Of a stretch of 13,060 nucleotides of DNA, positions 1-6,225 are shown piece by piece. This DNA comes from BOKV01 sp041742235 (lineage in GTDB: Bacteria > Pseudomonadota > Alphaproteobacteria > Rhizobiales > Rhizobiaceae), in assembly GCA_041742235.1 (NCBI GenBank), contig JBGSJA010000335.1, forward strand, positions 1-13,060. Reading direction: 5' to 3'. The notes under the pieces were generated by a model that was not told the DNA's origin, did not search any database, and was given only the letters and a program-made list of their open reading frames with translations. The position numbers and the translations under genes were made by a program. Position 1 is the first letter of the stretch. The number at the start of each line of letters is the position of its first letter.

Positions 1-865
1 GCTTCACCGCGCGGCCCCGTTCGGAGGATATGGTCGAAACACGATCGACGGCGCTCGCGAAGGACTGGCGATCCATGACGAGTTCGCGGTCATTGCCGGT
101 CGGAATAACGCGGTTGTAGTCGGGGAAGGTGCCGTCGATCAGCTTCGATGTCAGGATCACCGCGCCGACCGTCATGCGAATCTTGGTTTCGGAAAGCTCG
201 ATCGCGATTGTCGATTCGGGATCCTCGACCAGCTTCTGGATTTCGCCGACCGCCTTGCGCGGAATGATGACGCCCGGCATTGCCTCGCAGCCCGCCGGCG
301 CCTCGATCTGCGCCCGCGCCAGCCGGTGGCCGTCCGTCGCCACCGCCCGCAGCATCAGTTTTCCGGCTTCCTCGACCGCATGCAGATAGATGCCGTTGAG
401 ATAGTAGCGCGTTTCCTCGGTCGAAATCGCGAATTGCGTATGTTCAATGAGGCCACGCAACTGCGAGGCGGTGATCTTGAAATTGTGCGTGAAGGTTCCC
501 GCCGTGATGTCGGGGAAGTCGCTTTCGGGCAGCATTTGCAGCGTGAATCGCGACCGGCCGGCGGCAATCTTCAACACGCTCGACTCGGCATCGGTCGCCA
601 GCATCACTTCGGAGCCGTCCGGCAGCTTGCGCACGATGTCGTAAAGCATGTGCGCCGGCACGGTGGTGGATCCCGCCTGCTCCACCATCGCAGGGGATTT
701 TTCGAATATCTCCAGGTCAAGATCGGTCGCCTTGAGCTGCAGCTCGGATCCCTCGGTGCGAATGAGCACGTTTGACAGGATCGGTATGGTGTTGCGGCGT
801 TCGACAACGCGGTGCACATGGCCCAGCGTCTTGAGAAGGTTCGATCGTTCTATGGTGACACGCAT
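1..865 (-). CDS. dnaN: DNA polymerase III subunit beta (sliding clamp), 3' end outside window
   Basis: This is the ring-shaped clamp that tethers DNA polymerase III to DNA and serves as a hub for other replication and repair proteins. The minus-strand frame opens at an ATG (865-863) with MRVTIERSNLLKTLGHV, then VVERRNTIPILSNV, a hallmark of alphaproteobacterial clamps. Later stretches such as YYLNGIY, LRAVATDGHRLA and FPDYNRVIP also fit the family. About 288 residues are visible; family members are near 370, so roughly the last 80 residues (third clamp domain, including the hydrophobic binding cleft end) lie left of position 1. The Shine-Dalgarno is weak (GAAAGCGAAA). The gene lies downstream of dnaA on the same strand, separated by about 290 bases, the usual dnaA-dnaN order. 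No frameshift is seen. Identity is secure. Confidence 0.96.
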   Translation of the reverse strand, partial: MRVTIERSNLLKTLGHVHRVVERRNTIPILSNVLIRTEGSELQLKATDLDLEIFEKSPAMVEQAGSTTVPAHMLYDIVRKLPDGSEVMLATDAESSVLKIAAGRSRFTLQMLPESDFPDITAGTFTHNFKITASQLRGLIEHTQFAISTEETRYYLNGIYLHAVEEAGKLMLRAVATDGHRLARAQIEAPAGCEAMPGVIIPRKAVGEIQKLVEDPESTIAIELSETKIRMTVGAVILTSKLIDGTFPDYNRVIPTGNDRELVMDRQSFASAVDRVSTISSERGRAVK

Positions 866-1053
866 GACATTTCGCTTTCGACTTCGCCAGGCGGGTTAGC
901 GCCCGCGCGGCCCTTGTCCTTGCGGGAACCCGGGCGCGGATAAATGCCCTTGTTGCCTCGCAAACGCCCCTTGGATCCCCGGGCCGCAGCACAGGATCGC
1001 GGACGGACAAACTGCTGAAAAACGGCTTCATTTGCAAGCCATGGCAATGCGAT

Positions 1054-1077
1054 GCCAAGCCGCATTGGCAGCTTGGC
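1054..1077. repeat. inverted repeat between dnaA and dnaN
   Basis: Arms GCCAAGC (1054-1060) and GCTTGGC (1071-1077) are perfectly complementary around a 10-base loop. A nested pair TGCCAA/TTGGCA (1053-1058 and 1065-1070) competes with it. No T-run follows on either strand, so it is not a typical intrinsic terminator. It could be an mRNA stability element or a protein site; function unknown. Confidence 0.45.
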
Positions 1078-1116
1078 CTGCCTTTTGTGTTGATAATCGC
1101 ATCCCAAGGCGGGGGC

Positions 1117-1135
1117 GCCGGCGCGCGGCGCCGGC
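1117..1135 (-). terminator. GC-rich hairpin just after dnaA, weak terminator candidate
   Basis: Arms GCCGGCGC (1117-1124) and GCGCCGGC (1128-1135) form an 8-bp all-GC stem with a 3-base loop, 22 bases past the dnaA stop. The minus-strand transcript continues into C-rich sequence without a U-run, so true Rho-independent termination is doubtful; partial attenuation or 3'-end protection of dnaA mRNA is as likely. Confidence 0.3.
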
Positions 1136-1157
1136 AAGCCCGGCTTCATGCGCTGCG

Positions 1158-2660
1158 TCAGTCGAGAATGAGACGCTTCAACAGTTCGATTTCGTGCGCC
1201 AGCTTCTGGTCCTTCGATGCAAGATCCTCGATCTTGCGCACGGCGTGCAGCACGGTCGTGTGATCGCGTCCGCCGAACCTGCGCCCGATCTCCGGCAGTG
1301 AGCGCGGCGTCATGATCTTGGACAGGTACATCGCGATCTGGCGCGGGCGCACGATCACCCGTGTCCGCCGGTTCGAAAGGAGGTCGTTCTTTGATACGTT
1401 GAATTGCCTGGCAACCACCTTTTGGATGTCCTCGATCCGCACGCGGCGCGAATCGGAGCTGCGGATGAGGTGCCCGAGCATCTTGTCGAGTTCCTCAAAG
1501 CTCATCGGCCCTTCCGAAAAGCGGTGCTGGACAAGGAGCTGGTTGAACGCCCCTTCGACATCGCGCCCGCTCGTCGTCACCTGGCGGGCGACGTAATGGC
1601 GAATGTCCTCGGGTATGTCTAGCGTCGGTTGCTCTGCCCGCGCCTCCTCGTAGCGCGCATTGAGGATCGCCTTGCGCAATTCATAGTCGGGCGATTCCAC
1701 CTCCAGCGTCACGCCGCCCTTGAGGCGCGAACGCACGCGCTCGTCGAGGCTTTCAAGTTCGGCTGGGGGACGGTCGGCGGCGACGACCACCTGCCTTGCG
1801 CTGTCGATCAGTTCGTTGAGCAGATGGCAGAATTCAGCCTGGATCGCCTTGCCCTGCAGAAACTGCATGTCGTCGATCACGAGCAGGTCGATATCGCGCA
1901 GCGACTCTTTCAGCGACAGCGCAGTCTGGTCGCGGATCGCGGCGGCAAAGCGCCACATGAAATACTCGGCGGTGAGGTAAAGCACCTTCTTGCGCGGATC
2001 GCGCGTACGCGCTTCCCAGGCGACCGCTTGCAACAGATGGGTCTTTCCAAGGCCGACGGATGCATGGACGAACAGCGGGTTGAAACGAACCGATCCCTTG
2101 TCGTCCTCGGCCACCGTGCGCGCCGCCGCATAGGCTATGCGGTTCGATTTTCCGTCAATGAAGTTTGCAAAAGTATGGCGCGGATCGAGCGGCGAACCCG
2201 AAAAACCCTGCTTGCGGTCAATTGCATGTTGGGCAAGCCGCGGCACGGGTACAAATGCCGCGCTTGGACGAAGCGCCTGAACGCGTGGCTCACCCGAAGC
2301 TGCCTGCGCTTCCGCAGGGCGGGCGCCGGTGTCGACAGTCTTCTCTTCGCATGCAGTTATCTGGCTGCGGCGCACGGCGCTGCGAACGGCAACGTCGGCG
2401 CGAAGGACGGACGGATCTTCCTTGCGCCAAAGTTCAAGGAGAACGTCGCGGTAGTGCGAATAGAGCCACGATTTCAGGAAGGCGGTGGGAACGGAGTGAA
2501 GCGCGACGCCGCCAGATATGCTTTCAAGCTTCACGCGGCCGAACCAGCTGTTGAAGACTTCACTTCCCAGCCGGGCTTGCAACTGGGCGCGCACGCGCAA
2601 CCATTGTTCGTCTTTTCCGGGCCCACCCGGCTTTCCCGCATTTACCATCGCCGCTTCCAT
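1158..2660 (-). CDS. dnaA: chromosomal replication initiator protein DnaA
   Basis: DnaA binds DnaA boxes at oriC as an ATP-bound oligomer and opens the duplex for helicase loading. From the chosen ATG the product has 500 residues, close to other alphaproteobacterial DnaA proteins. Domain I runs from the start to about residue 90 (VFNSWFGRVKLES), followed by a variable linker to about 155. The AAA+ domain has the P-loop HASVGLGKT (K206), Walker B LLVIDD (D263/D264) and the arginine-finger region RVRSRLKGG (308-316). Domain IV ends with the DnaA signature GGRDHTTVLHAVRKI (463-477), which reads the box. The start at 2660 is preceded by AGGATGATGATCGG on the minus strand; an ATG four codons later (2648) is an alternative. 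The frame stays open about 100 codons upstream, into the rhodanese gene, but that part is Arg/Ala/Gly-rich and unlike DnaA. Confidence 0.96.
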   Translation of the reverse strand: MEAAMVNAGKPGGPGKDEQWLRVRAQLQARLGSEVFNSWFGRVKLESISGGVALHSVPTAFLKSWLYSHYRDVLLELWRKEDPSVLRADVAVRSAVRRSQITACEEKTVDTGARPAEAQAASGEPRVQALRPSAAFVPVPRLAQHAIDRKQGFSGSPLDPRHTFANFIDGKSNRIAYAAARTVAEDDKGSVRFNPLFVHASVGLGKTHLLQAVAWEARTRDPRKKVLYLTAEYFMWRFAAAIRDQTALSLKESLRDIDLLVIDDMQFLQGKAIQAEFCHLLNELIDSARQVVVAADRPPAELESLDERVRSRLKGGVTLEVESPDYELRKAILNARYEEARAEQPTLDIPEDIRHYVARQVTTSGRDVEGAFNQLLVQHRFSEGPMSFEELDKMLGHLIRSSDSRRVRIEDIQKVVARQFNVSKNDLLSNRRTRVIVRPRQIAMYLSKIMTPRSLPEIGRRFGGRDHTTVLHAVRKIEDLASKDQKLAHEIELLKRLILD

Positions 2661-2871
2661 CCGATCATCATCCTGTCGCAGTTTCAAAGCCCGCGCCGCC
2701 GCCTTCAATCGCGTGCGTTCGAGTACGCCCGCGATGCCAGCTGCCCGCCAGCCCCCAATATGGAACCACCCCTGAGGCCGCGATTGTTTGCCCGCGGCTC
2801 TCCTGCCTGCTTGTTTGTCTTGGCTCTCTCCCCTTCCTTGTTTCCGCCGTGCTTCCTGCCCTAAAATTTCA
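2661..2871 (-). other. dnaA upstream spacer
   Basis: These 211 bases between the rhodanese stop and the dnaA start should hold the dnaA leader and any dnaA-specific promoter. No consensus promoter, DnaA box or hairpin stood out to me. The dnaA frame is open through the whole stretch, but the translated sequence resembles no DnaA domain and I treat it as non-coding. Confidence 0.4.
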
Positions 2872-3300
2872 CTAGCGCTGCACCCAGGGCAGCCCGTCGA
2901 ACTTCCAGCCCTCGACCGTGCCGCGATGGCCGCCCGCTCCGCGCGCCCCTTCAAAACCGCCGGCGACATTGTACGCCTTTGTGTATCCCGCGGCGGTCAT
3001 TGCGACTGCCGCTGACTGGCTGCGCGCGCCGGAGCGGCATAAAAAGAACAGGGGCGTGTCGAGGCTGGCGCCGCGTGTGCCTAGTTCGGACGAAAGTGCC
3101 GCCGCAAAATTCTGGTTAACCGCCATGTCCGGATAACGCTGCCACTCGATGAGTATCGGTTCGCGGCCGATCGCGGACAGATCGGGATAGCCGACGAAAT
3201 TCCATTCCGCCGAAGTGCGGACATCAATGAGCTGGGATTTCGGGTCATCCGAAAGCGATTCCCAACACTGCTGGCAGCTGACATCGCCGGCATAAGACAT
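2872..3300 (-). CDS. single-domain rhodanese-like protein
   Basis: This 142-residue protein is a stand-alone rhodanese domain, probably a cytoplasmic sulfurtransferase or sulfur carrier. The N-terminal half has the LIDVRTSAEW motif (24-33), and the active-site loop is CRSGARS with the persulfide cysteine at C88, followed by the AGY...YNVAGGFEG C-terminal motif. The loop length fits sulfur rather than phosphate substrates. The ATG at 3300 follows GGGGAAGCTTTGTG on the minus strand, a good ribosome-binding site; an upstream in-frame extension to 3456 has no rhodanese content and is rejected. It lies directly upstream of dnaA on the same strand, 211 bases away, and could be cotranscribed with it, though no functional tie to replication is evident. 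Catalytic residues look intact; the physiological donor and acceptor are unknown. Confidence 0.88.
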   Translation of the reverse strand: MSYAGDVSCQQCWESLSDDPKSQLIDVRTSAEWNFVGYPDLSAIGREPILIEWQRYPDMAVNQNFAAALSSELGTRGASLDTPLFFLCRSGARSQSAAVAMTAAGYTKAYNVAGGFEGARGAGGHRGTVEGWKFDGLPWVQR

Positions 3301-3805
3301 CACAAAGCTTCCCCGTTCCCGCGGATGGTGTCCGCGCGGCGCAAAAGTTCCAACTCGTTTGAACTGTCCGGTGTCCGGGGCAGCGCAAGCTGTCCCTGTC
3401 CTGTTCTTGAACCCCGGCAACGCCGCGGTGAACATTACTCCGGATTTTGACACCACTCATTCCCTCGATGCGGCGTGCGCAAACCCGGATAGAGAATCCA
3501 AGCCTGAAACGCGGCGCTCACAACTCTGAAGGAACGGGTTTTGGTGCCCCCCTGCCGTTCTGTAATTGACCATACACAGCCGGTTTGCGCGGTTCAACAA
3601 CGCATGATTTGCAAAGTGATGAATCATTGCCCGGTGGCACTTTGTGCGTTTTCATGGGCCGCGATTAAACGCTTTTGATTCAACAAGATTCCGGTTTGGG
3701 ACCGGTTCGGTAATGCGGCGTAAAGGCCACACACAAACTTTTTCTGCTGGCGGGACGCGCACGGGAAATTGTTCAAGCGATTCAATGGCGGTATTTTTCA
3801 GGCTT

Positions 3806-3820
3806 TTAACCTGTCCGTAA
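3806..3820. promoter_or_regulatory. CtrA-like site TTAA-N7-GTAA
   Basis: TTAA (3806-3809) and GTAA (3817-3820) are separated by exactly seven bases, one mismatch from the CtrA consensus TTAA-N7-TTAA. CtrA is the alphaproteobacterial cell-cycle regulator that occludes some origins and controls division genes. One imperfect site can occur by chance; its place in the AT-rich gap near dnaA is what makes it worth listing. Confidence 0.35.
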
Positions 3821-3821
3821 A

Positions 3822-3847
3822 CCATTGTTTTTCTTAATAAAAAATGG
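3822..3847. repeat. AT-rich inverted repeat, possible DNA-unwinding element
   Basis: Arms CCATTGTTTTT (3822-3832) and AAAAAATGG (3839-3847) pair apart from one unpaired G, around the loop CTTAAT. This is the most AT-rich stretch in the window and directly follows the CtrA-like site. Such elements melt easily and would suit an origin unwinding region; this is inference. Confidence 0.4.
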
Positions 3848-3912
3848 GTATGAATATTTTCCGCGCTGCCTGCGTGAAGAAGCTGTGACGCAGGGCGGCG
3901 CGATCGGAAAAG

Positions 3913-3921
3913 AGTGGATAA
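3913..3921 (-). promoter_or_regulatory. near-consensus DnaA box
   Basis: AGTGGATAA on the plus strand reads TTATCCACT on the minus strand, one mismatch from TTATCCACA. It lies between the rpsT terminator and the AT-rich repeat. It is the only box within one mismatch that I found in this gap. Confidence 0.4.
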
Positions 3922-3934
3922 ATTTAGCTGGCAA

Positions 3935-3960
3935 AACAAAAAACCCGGCAGGGCCGGGTT
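3935..3960 (-). terminator. intrinsic terminator of rpsT
   Basis: Perfect 8-bp arms AACCCGGC (3942-3949) and GCCGGGTT (3953-3960) with a 3-base loop are followed on the minus strand by TTTTTTGTTTTGC. The stem begins 28 bases after the rpsT stop codon, a textbook Rho-independent terminator. It separates rpsT transcription from the rhodanese-dnaA genes. Confidence 0.9.
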
Positions 3961-3987
3961 AGATGGTGGTCAATCTTGACCTGTGGT

Positions 3988-4254
3988 TCAGGCGTCGATG
4001 CGCTTCACGCTGGCCGACAGCCGCGATACCTTGCGCGAGGCGGTGCTCTTGTGGATCACGCCCTTCGAAACGGCGCGCATGATCTCCGGCTCGGCCGCCT
4101 TGAAGGCGACCAGCGCCTCTGCCTTGTTGCCTGCCGCAACTGCTTCCTCGACCTTGCGGATGAAGGTGCGCACACGCGAGCGGCGGGTCTTGTTAACCGC
4201 TGTGCGGCGTTCGATCTTTCGTGCGGCTTTTTTCGCCGACGGGGTATTGGCCAT
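3988..4254 (-). CDS. rpsT: 30S ribosomal protein S20
   Basis: S20 binds 16S rRNA and takes part in early 30S subunit assembly. The 88-residue product begins MANTPSAKKAARKIERR and continues with NKTRRSRVRTFIRKVEEAV, strongly basic and helical, ending KGVIHKSTASRKVSRLSASV; this matches S20 along its full length. The ATG at 4254 follows GGAAGG with 7-base spacing; a longer in-frame extension upstream has unrelated composition and is rejected. The gene is monocistronic, with its own promoter (4388-4416), a leader of about 127 nt and an intrinsic terminator. Placement next to dnaA is common in Alphaproteobacteria. Autogenous control of S20 is known in E. coli; the leader hairpin here suggests possible control but by a different, unproven route. 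Confidence 0.97.
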   Translation of the reverse strand: MANTPSAKKAARKIERRTAVNKTRRSRVRTFIRKVEEAVAAGNKAEALVAFKAAEPEIMRAVSKGVIHKSTASRKVSRLSASVKRIDA

Positions 4255-4338
4255 GGACTGGACCTTCCGGATGATATGGTTCGATCGTCTGCTGCGATCT
4301 GTCCTTGACGGCCTTGCACCGCAATGGCGCCGGGCGAC

Positions 4339-4365
4339 AAAAACAATGAGCGGCCAGAAGGCCGC
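4339..4365 (-). promoter_or_regulatory. attenuator-like hairpin in the rpsT leader
   Basis: Arms GCGGCC (4350-4355) and GGCCGC (4360-4365) close a 4-base loop. On the minus strand the hairpin is followed by TCATTGTTTTTG, so a U-run starts a few bases after the stem. It lies between the predicted transcription start (about 4381) and the rpsT start codon, where it could act as a leaky terminator. The gap between stem and U-run weakens the case. Confidence 0.35.
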
Positions 4366-4387
4366 CGCAGTGACGCAAGTCGCGGGG

Positions 4388-4416
4388 CTTATACAGCGGG
4401 TGCGTGCAAGCGTCAA
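4388..4416 (-). promoter_or_regulatory. sigma70 promoter of rpsT
   Basis: On the minus strand TTGACG (-35, 4416-4411) and TATAAG (-10, 4393-4388) are separated by exactly 17 bases, each 5/6 to consensus. The predicted start is near 4381, giving a leader of about 127 nt before rpsT. This is the best housekeeping promoter in the window, as expected for a ribosomal protein gene. Confidence 0.75.
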
Positions 4417-4592
4417 CGCCGCTTCTGGCGGGGCATGCAAAGCGTGCAAGCTGCCGCCGCCACGTCAAGCAACGTTATCCAATGCCAGACACAGGCAACG
4501 GCCTGGCGTGCAGGCGGGAACCACTTGCCGCATCGTGAATTTTTCAAGCTGAAGGCGTTCGCCGAACGCCCGAGCGTGAAAGAAGGGCGATG
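4417..4592 (+). promoter_or_regulatory. upstream region of the 116-residue gene, with a hairpin beside the ribosome-binding site
   Basis: This stretch lies between the divergent rpsT promoter and the next plus-strand gene. A 17-base palindrome has arms GGCGTTCG (4554-4561) and CGAACGCC (4563-4570) around one base, and ends 10 bases before the AGAAGG ribosome-binding site (4581-4586). It could be an operator or an mRNA hairpin affecting translation. No clear plus-strand promoter was recognised. Confidence 0.4.
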
Positions 4593-4943
4593 ATGCGATA
4601 CCGTTTGCAGTTCCGGGGCCAGGACAAAGGTCCGCCGGAAGAATTTCGCGATCTGGCCCTCGCCAAGTCGCAAGCCATGGAGCGCGCCGCCGATCGCGGG
4701 CTGGGCGAGGGGCTGGATGACCCCGACGCATGGATATGCCGCATTTTTGCAGGCGAGGACCTGATCCACGAAGTGGTCCTTGAAGATCTTCCGGCGCGCG
4801 GGCCCGATGGCAGGCACGTCATGCCGGTCAAGCCGGCCGCTGACATCGAGGGCGACAAGCTTCACGAGGCGCTCGATGAATCATTCCCCGCATCCGACCC
4901 GCCATCGCCCACTTCGCCGACAGTGGCGACGAAGTCCAAATGA
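4593..4943 (+). CDS. small conserved-looking protein with DUF6894-like N-terminus and acidic Pro/Ser tail
   Basis: A soluble protein of 116 residues. Residues 1-67 start MRYRLQFRG and contain an acidic, helix-prone stretch then WICRIFAGEDLIHEVVLEDL; this resembles the small DUF6894-type proteins of Alphaproteobacteria, from memory only. The tail DESFPASDPPS (95-105) is a motif I recognise as recurring at the end of many small alphaproteobacterial stress-associated proteins of unknown role. Two adjacent ATGs exist (4590, 4593); AGAAGG at 4581-4586 is 3 bases from the first and 6 from the second, so 4593 is preferred. No signal peptide or membrane segment. A hairpin sits just before the ribosome-binding site. 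Function unknown; codon use and length support a real gene. Confidence 0.75.
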   Translation: MRYRLQFRGQDKGPPEEFRDLALAKSQAMERAADRGLGEGLDDPDAWICRIFAGEDLIHEVVLEDLPARGPDGRHVMPVKPAADIEGDKLHEALDESFPASDPPSPTSPTVATKSK

Positions 4944-5016
4944 AACGCCGCCACTTGCCCGGTGAGGCTGGAACTCAGGGCGGCGCCTGCTGTTGGGGAT
5001 CCGGAGGAAACGTGCG

Positions 5017-5244
5017 ATGTGCAAACTCGTCCGCTTCGTGATTTCGAATATCGCCGTCGGCTCGGCGATCGGCTGGACCACCGCCGGCACGCTCTTCGCC
5101 ATGAACAGCGGCGGATTGCGCGACATGATCCTCGCAAGTTCGGCGCCGCCGGTTCTCCTGGCCGCCCTCGCGTTTCCGGTGGGCGGAATATTCGGTATCG
5201 GTTACCTCGCGACGGCGCTGATGTTTCTCTCGCGCGACGACTAG
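5017..5244 (+). CDS. 75-residue two-span membrane protein, unknown function
   Basis: The protein has two hydrophobic stretches, about residues 7-29 (FVISNIAVGSAIGWTTAGTL) and 45-71 (PVLLAALAFPVGGIFGIGYL), joined by a short polar loop, with a basic N-terminus (MCKLVR) and acidic end (SRDD). This predicts a helical hairpin in the inner membrane, rich in small residues and glycines, which suggests tight helix packing. The ATG at 5017 has a strong GGAGG 8 bases before it; an in-frame TTG at 4993 is rejected because the Shine-Dalgarno lies inside that extension. It follows the 116-residue gene by 73 bases on the same strand, so they may be cotranscribed. Its stop is only 3 bases from the stop of the convergent rhodanese gene. 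I do not recognise the family. Confidence 0.75.
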   Translation: MCKLVRFVISNIAVGSAIGWTTAGTLFAMNSGGLRDMILASSAPPVLLAALAFPVGGIFGIGYLATALMFLSRDD

Positions 5245-5247
5245 GTC

Positions 5248-5643
5248 CTACATGCCTGGATCGATCGGGCTTTCGATCTCGCCGCCGTTGTCGACCCAAT
5301 CCTTGAACGCGCCCAGATTGTATACTTCGCGGTATCCCAGATCCTTGAGCACCTTGCCGCCAAGCGCCGACCGGCCGCCAGAGGCGCAGTAGACGATAAC
5401 CGGCCGCGCCGGATCGAAATTCTTGTCGTGATAGGGCGAGGCCGGATCGGCGCGGAATTCAAGCATGCCGCGCGACACATGCAATGCGTTGCGCACCTTG
5501 CCGGATTTCTCCACTTCCGGCGCATCGCGTACGTCGACCACCAGCGCCTTGCCGGAAGCAATCATCTCACTTGCCTCCTGCGCCGAAAGCCTTGGCACTA
5601 CCGCGTTGGCTGCTTCGATCATTTCCTTCACCGATGCTGACAT
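5248..5643 (-). CDS. rhodanese-like sulfurtransferase
   Basis: A 131-residue single rhodanese domain with a short helical N-terminal extension (MSASVKEMIEAANAVVPRLS). It shows the ALVVDVRD motif (33-40), the N-domain ALHVSRG stretch, and the active-site loop CASGGRS with the persulfide cysteine at C86, then VYNLGAFKDWVDNGGE near the end. It probably transfers or carries sulfane sulfur in the cytoplasm. The ATG at 5643 follows GGAGGAAAAA, a strong ribosome-binding site; an upstream in-frame extension to 5703 is rejected on that basis. It lies 75 bases after the phasin gene on the same strand and is probably in the same transcript, driven by the Fnr-box region at 6152. It differs from the other rhodanese near dnaA in length and loop sequence, so it is not a recent copy. 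Confidence 0.88.
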   Translation of the reverse strand: MSASVKEMIEAANAVVPRLSAQEASEMIASGKALVVDVRDAPEVEKSGKVRNALHVSRGMLEFRADPASPYHDKNFDPARPVIVYCASGGRSALGGKVLKDLGYREVYNLGAFKDWVDNGGEIESPIDPGM

Positions 5644-5718
5644 TTTTTCCTCCATGGCCGGAATCGGCATGGCACCATATCGGGTCCGCCGTGGCAGGAA
5701 CAAGACGGCCGCATGGCC

Positions 5719-6096
5719 TCATGCAACCGTTCGGGCCGCCATGTCCTCGATGTTCGCACGGGTTTCTCGGCGCAGTTTGCGCGCAGTTTCCGCCGCGACC
5801 TGCGATCCGATGCCCGCGACCTTTTCCGCCTCGCCCGAATATTCTGTTGCCGCATTCTGGAAATAGCCGGTGACCACATCGAAAGCGTCGGCGAAATCAT
5901 TTGTCCGCGTCAGGTCATCGACAAGCTTCATGTCCTGCTGGATGCGATGTTTCAGAAATCCGGCTGCCTCGAACTGGAATCGCAGCATCGACTTGAATGC
6001 ATGACCTTGCATTCGCGCTATCGCAAAGAGCATTTTCTGGCCATCAGCCGCAGTTGGAACAGGAAATTCGTTGATCTTGTCGAAGATGCCTGACAT
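5719..6096 (-). CDS. phasin family protein
   Basis: A 125-residue, entirely helical, amphipathic protein without signal or membrane segment. Its pattern (FAIARMQGHAFKSMLRFQFE, then helices with DDLTRTNDFADAFDVVTGYF and ETARKLRRETRANIEDM) matches the phasin family, where DF...A...Q/YF spacing and long coiled helices are typical. Phasins coat polyhydroxyalkanoate granules and control their size and number; some members act as general surfactant-like stress proteins. The start at 6096 follows AAGGAG with good spacing. The Fnr box at 6152-6165 is centred 41.5 bases upstream of a predicted start at 6117, with ATTACT (3/6) as a -10 at the matching position. Cotranscription with the downstream rhodanese is likely. 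No polymerase or depolymerase genes are in the window, so a granule role is inferred from family only. Confidence 0.8.
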   Translation of the reverse strand: MSGIFDKINEFPVPTAADGQKMLFAIARMQGHAFKSMLRFQFEAAGFLKHRIQQDMKLVDDLTRTNDFADAFDVVTGYFQNAATEYSGEAEKVAGIGSQVAAETARKLRRETRANIEDMAARTVA

Positions 6097-6151
6097 TTGT
6101 TTGCTCCTTCACCTGATTTTTTCAGTAATTCGCATGTTGCGGCAGTTTTCA

Positions 6152-6165
6152 TTGACAAGGATCAA
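6152..6165. promoter_or_regulatory. Fnr/FixK-type box between phasin and fnr
   Basis: TTGA-CAAGGA-TCAA is a perfect match to the TTGA-N6-TCAA core read by Fnr/FixK regulators. It sits in the 129-base divergent gap. Minus-strand geometry puts a start at 6117 (21 bases before the phasin ATG); plus-strand geometry puts one near 6200 (26 bases before fnr), with TTTGAT at 6190-6195 (4/6) two bases off ideal. It could serve both genes. A looser palindrome TTGAT-N7-ATCAA (6191-6207) lies nearby but has the wrong spacing for Fnr. Confidence 0.75.
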
Positions 6166-6225
6166 CGCATTTTATTCCGCTACGTCACATTTGATAACGG
6201 CGATCAATGAAGAAGGCTTGCAATC

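Larger units (their letters stand above)
866..1157. other. dnaA-dnaN intergenic spacer with hairpins
   Basis: This 292-base spacer holds no credible gene; the short open frames through it have no recognisable content. It contains two inverted repeats (1054-1077 and 1117-1135, listed separately) and a TGTTGATAA at 1088-1096, one mismatch from a DnaA box read on the minus strand. I could not identify a convincing separate dnaN promoter, so dnaN may be transcribed with dnaA or from an unrecognised promoter here. Confidence 0.5.
3301..3934. other. long AT-richer gap between rpsT and the rhodanese gene, candidate oriC region
   Basis: This gap of about 630 bases has no credible gene. By eye it is clearly AT-richer than the flanking genes, most strongly at about 3655-3930. 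It contains a CtrA-like TTAA-N7-GTAA (3806-3820), an AT-rich inverted repeat (3822-3847), a near-consensus DnaA box read TTATCCACT on the minus strand (3913-3921), and a hairpin CGCGGA/TCCGCG (3320-3336) just before the rhodanese gene. Its place beside dnaA and its AT-rich element suggest an origin, but only one good DnaA box is visible, which argues for caution. It may simply hold promoters for the rhodanese-dnaA genes. Confidence 0.35.

Noticed and set aside
1629..2864. Long plus-strand open frame antisense to dnaA
   Set aside because: Its codon pattern is the reverse shadow of dnaA; no start signal and no recognisable protein content.
2661..2969. N-terminal extension of dnaA to 603 residues
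   Set aside because: The open frame overlaps the rhodanese gene end, is Arg/Ala/Gly-rich and unlike DnaA domain I, while the ATG at 2660 has a Shine-Dalgarno and gives a normal length.
4946..4985. CGCCGCC/GGCGGCG inverted repeat as a terminator after the 116-residue gene
   Set aside because: The loop is 26 bases and no T-run follows; likely chance in GC-rich DNA.
6191..6207. TTGAT-N7-ATCAA palindrome before fnr as another Fnr box
   Set aside because: Fnr needs TTGAT-N4-ATCAA; a 7-base spacer puts the half-sites on the wrong helical phase.
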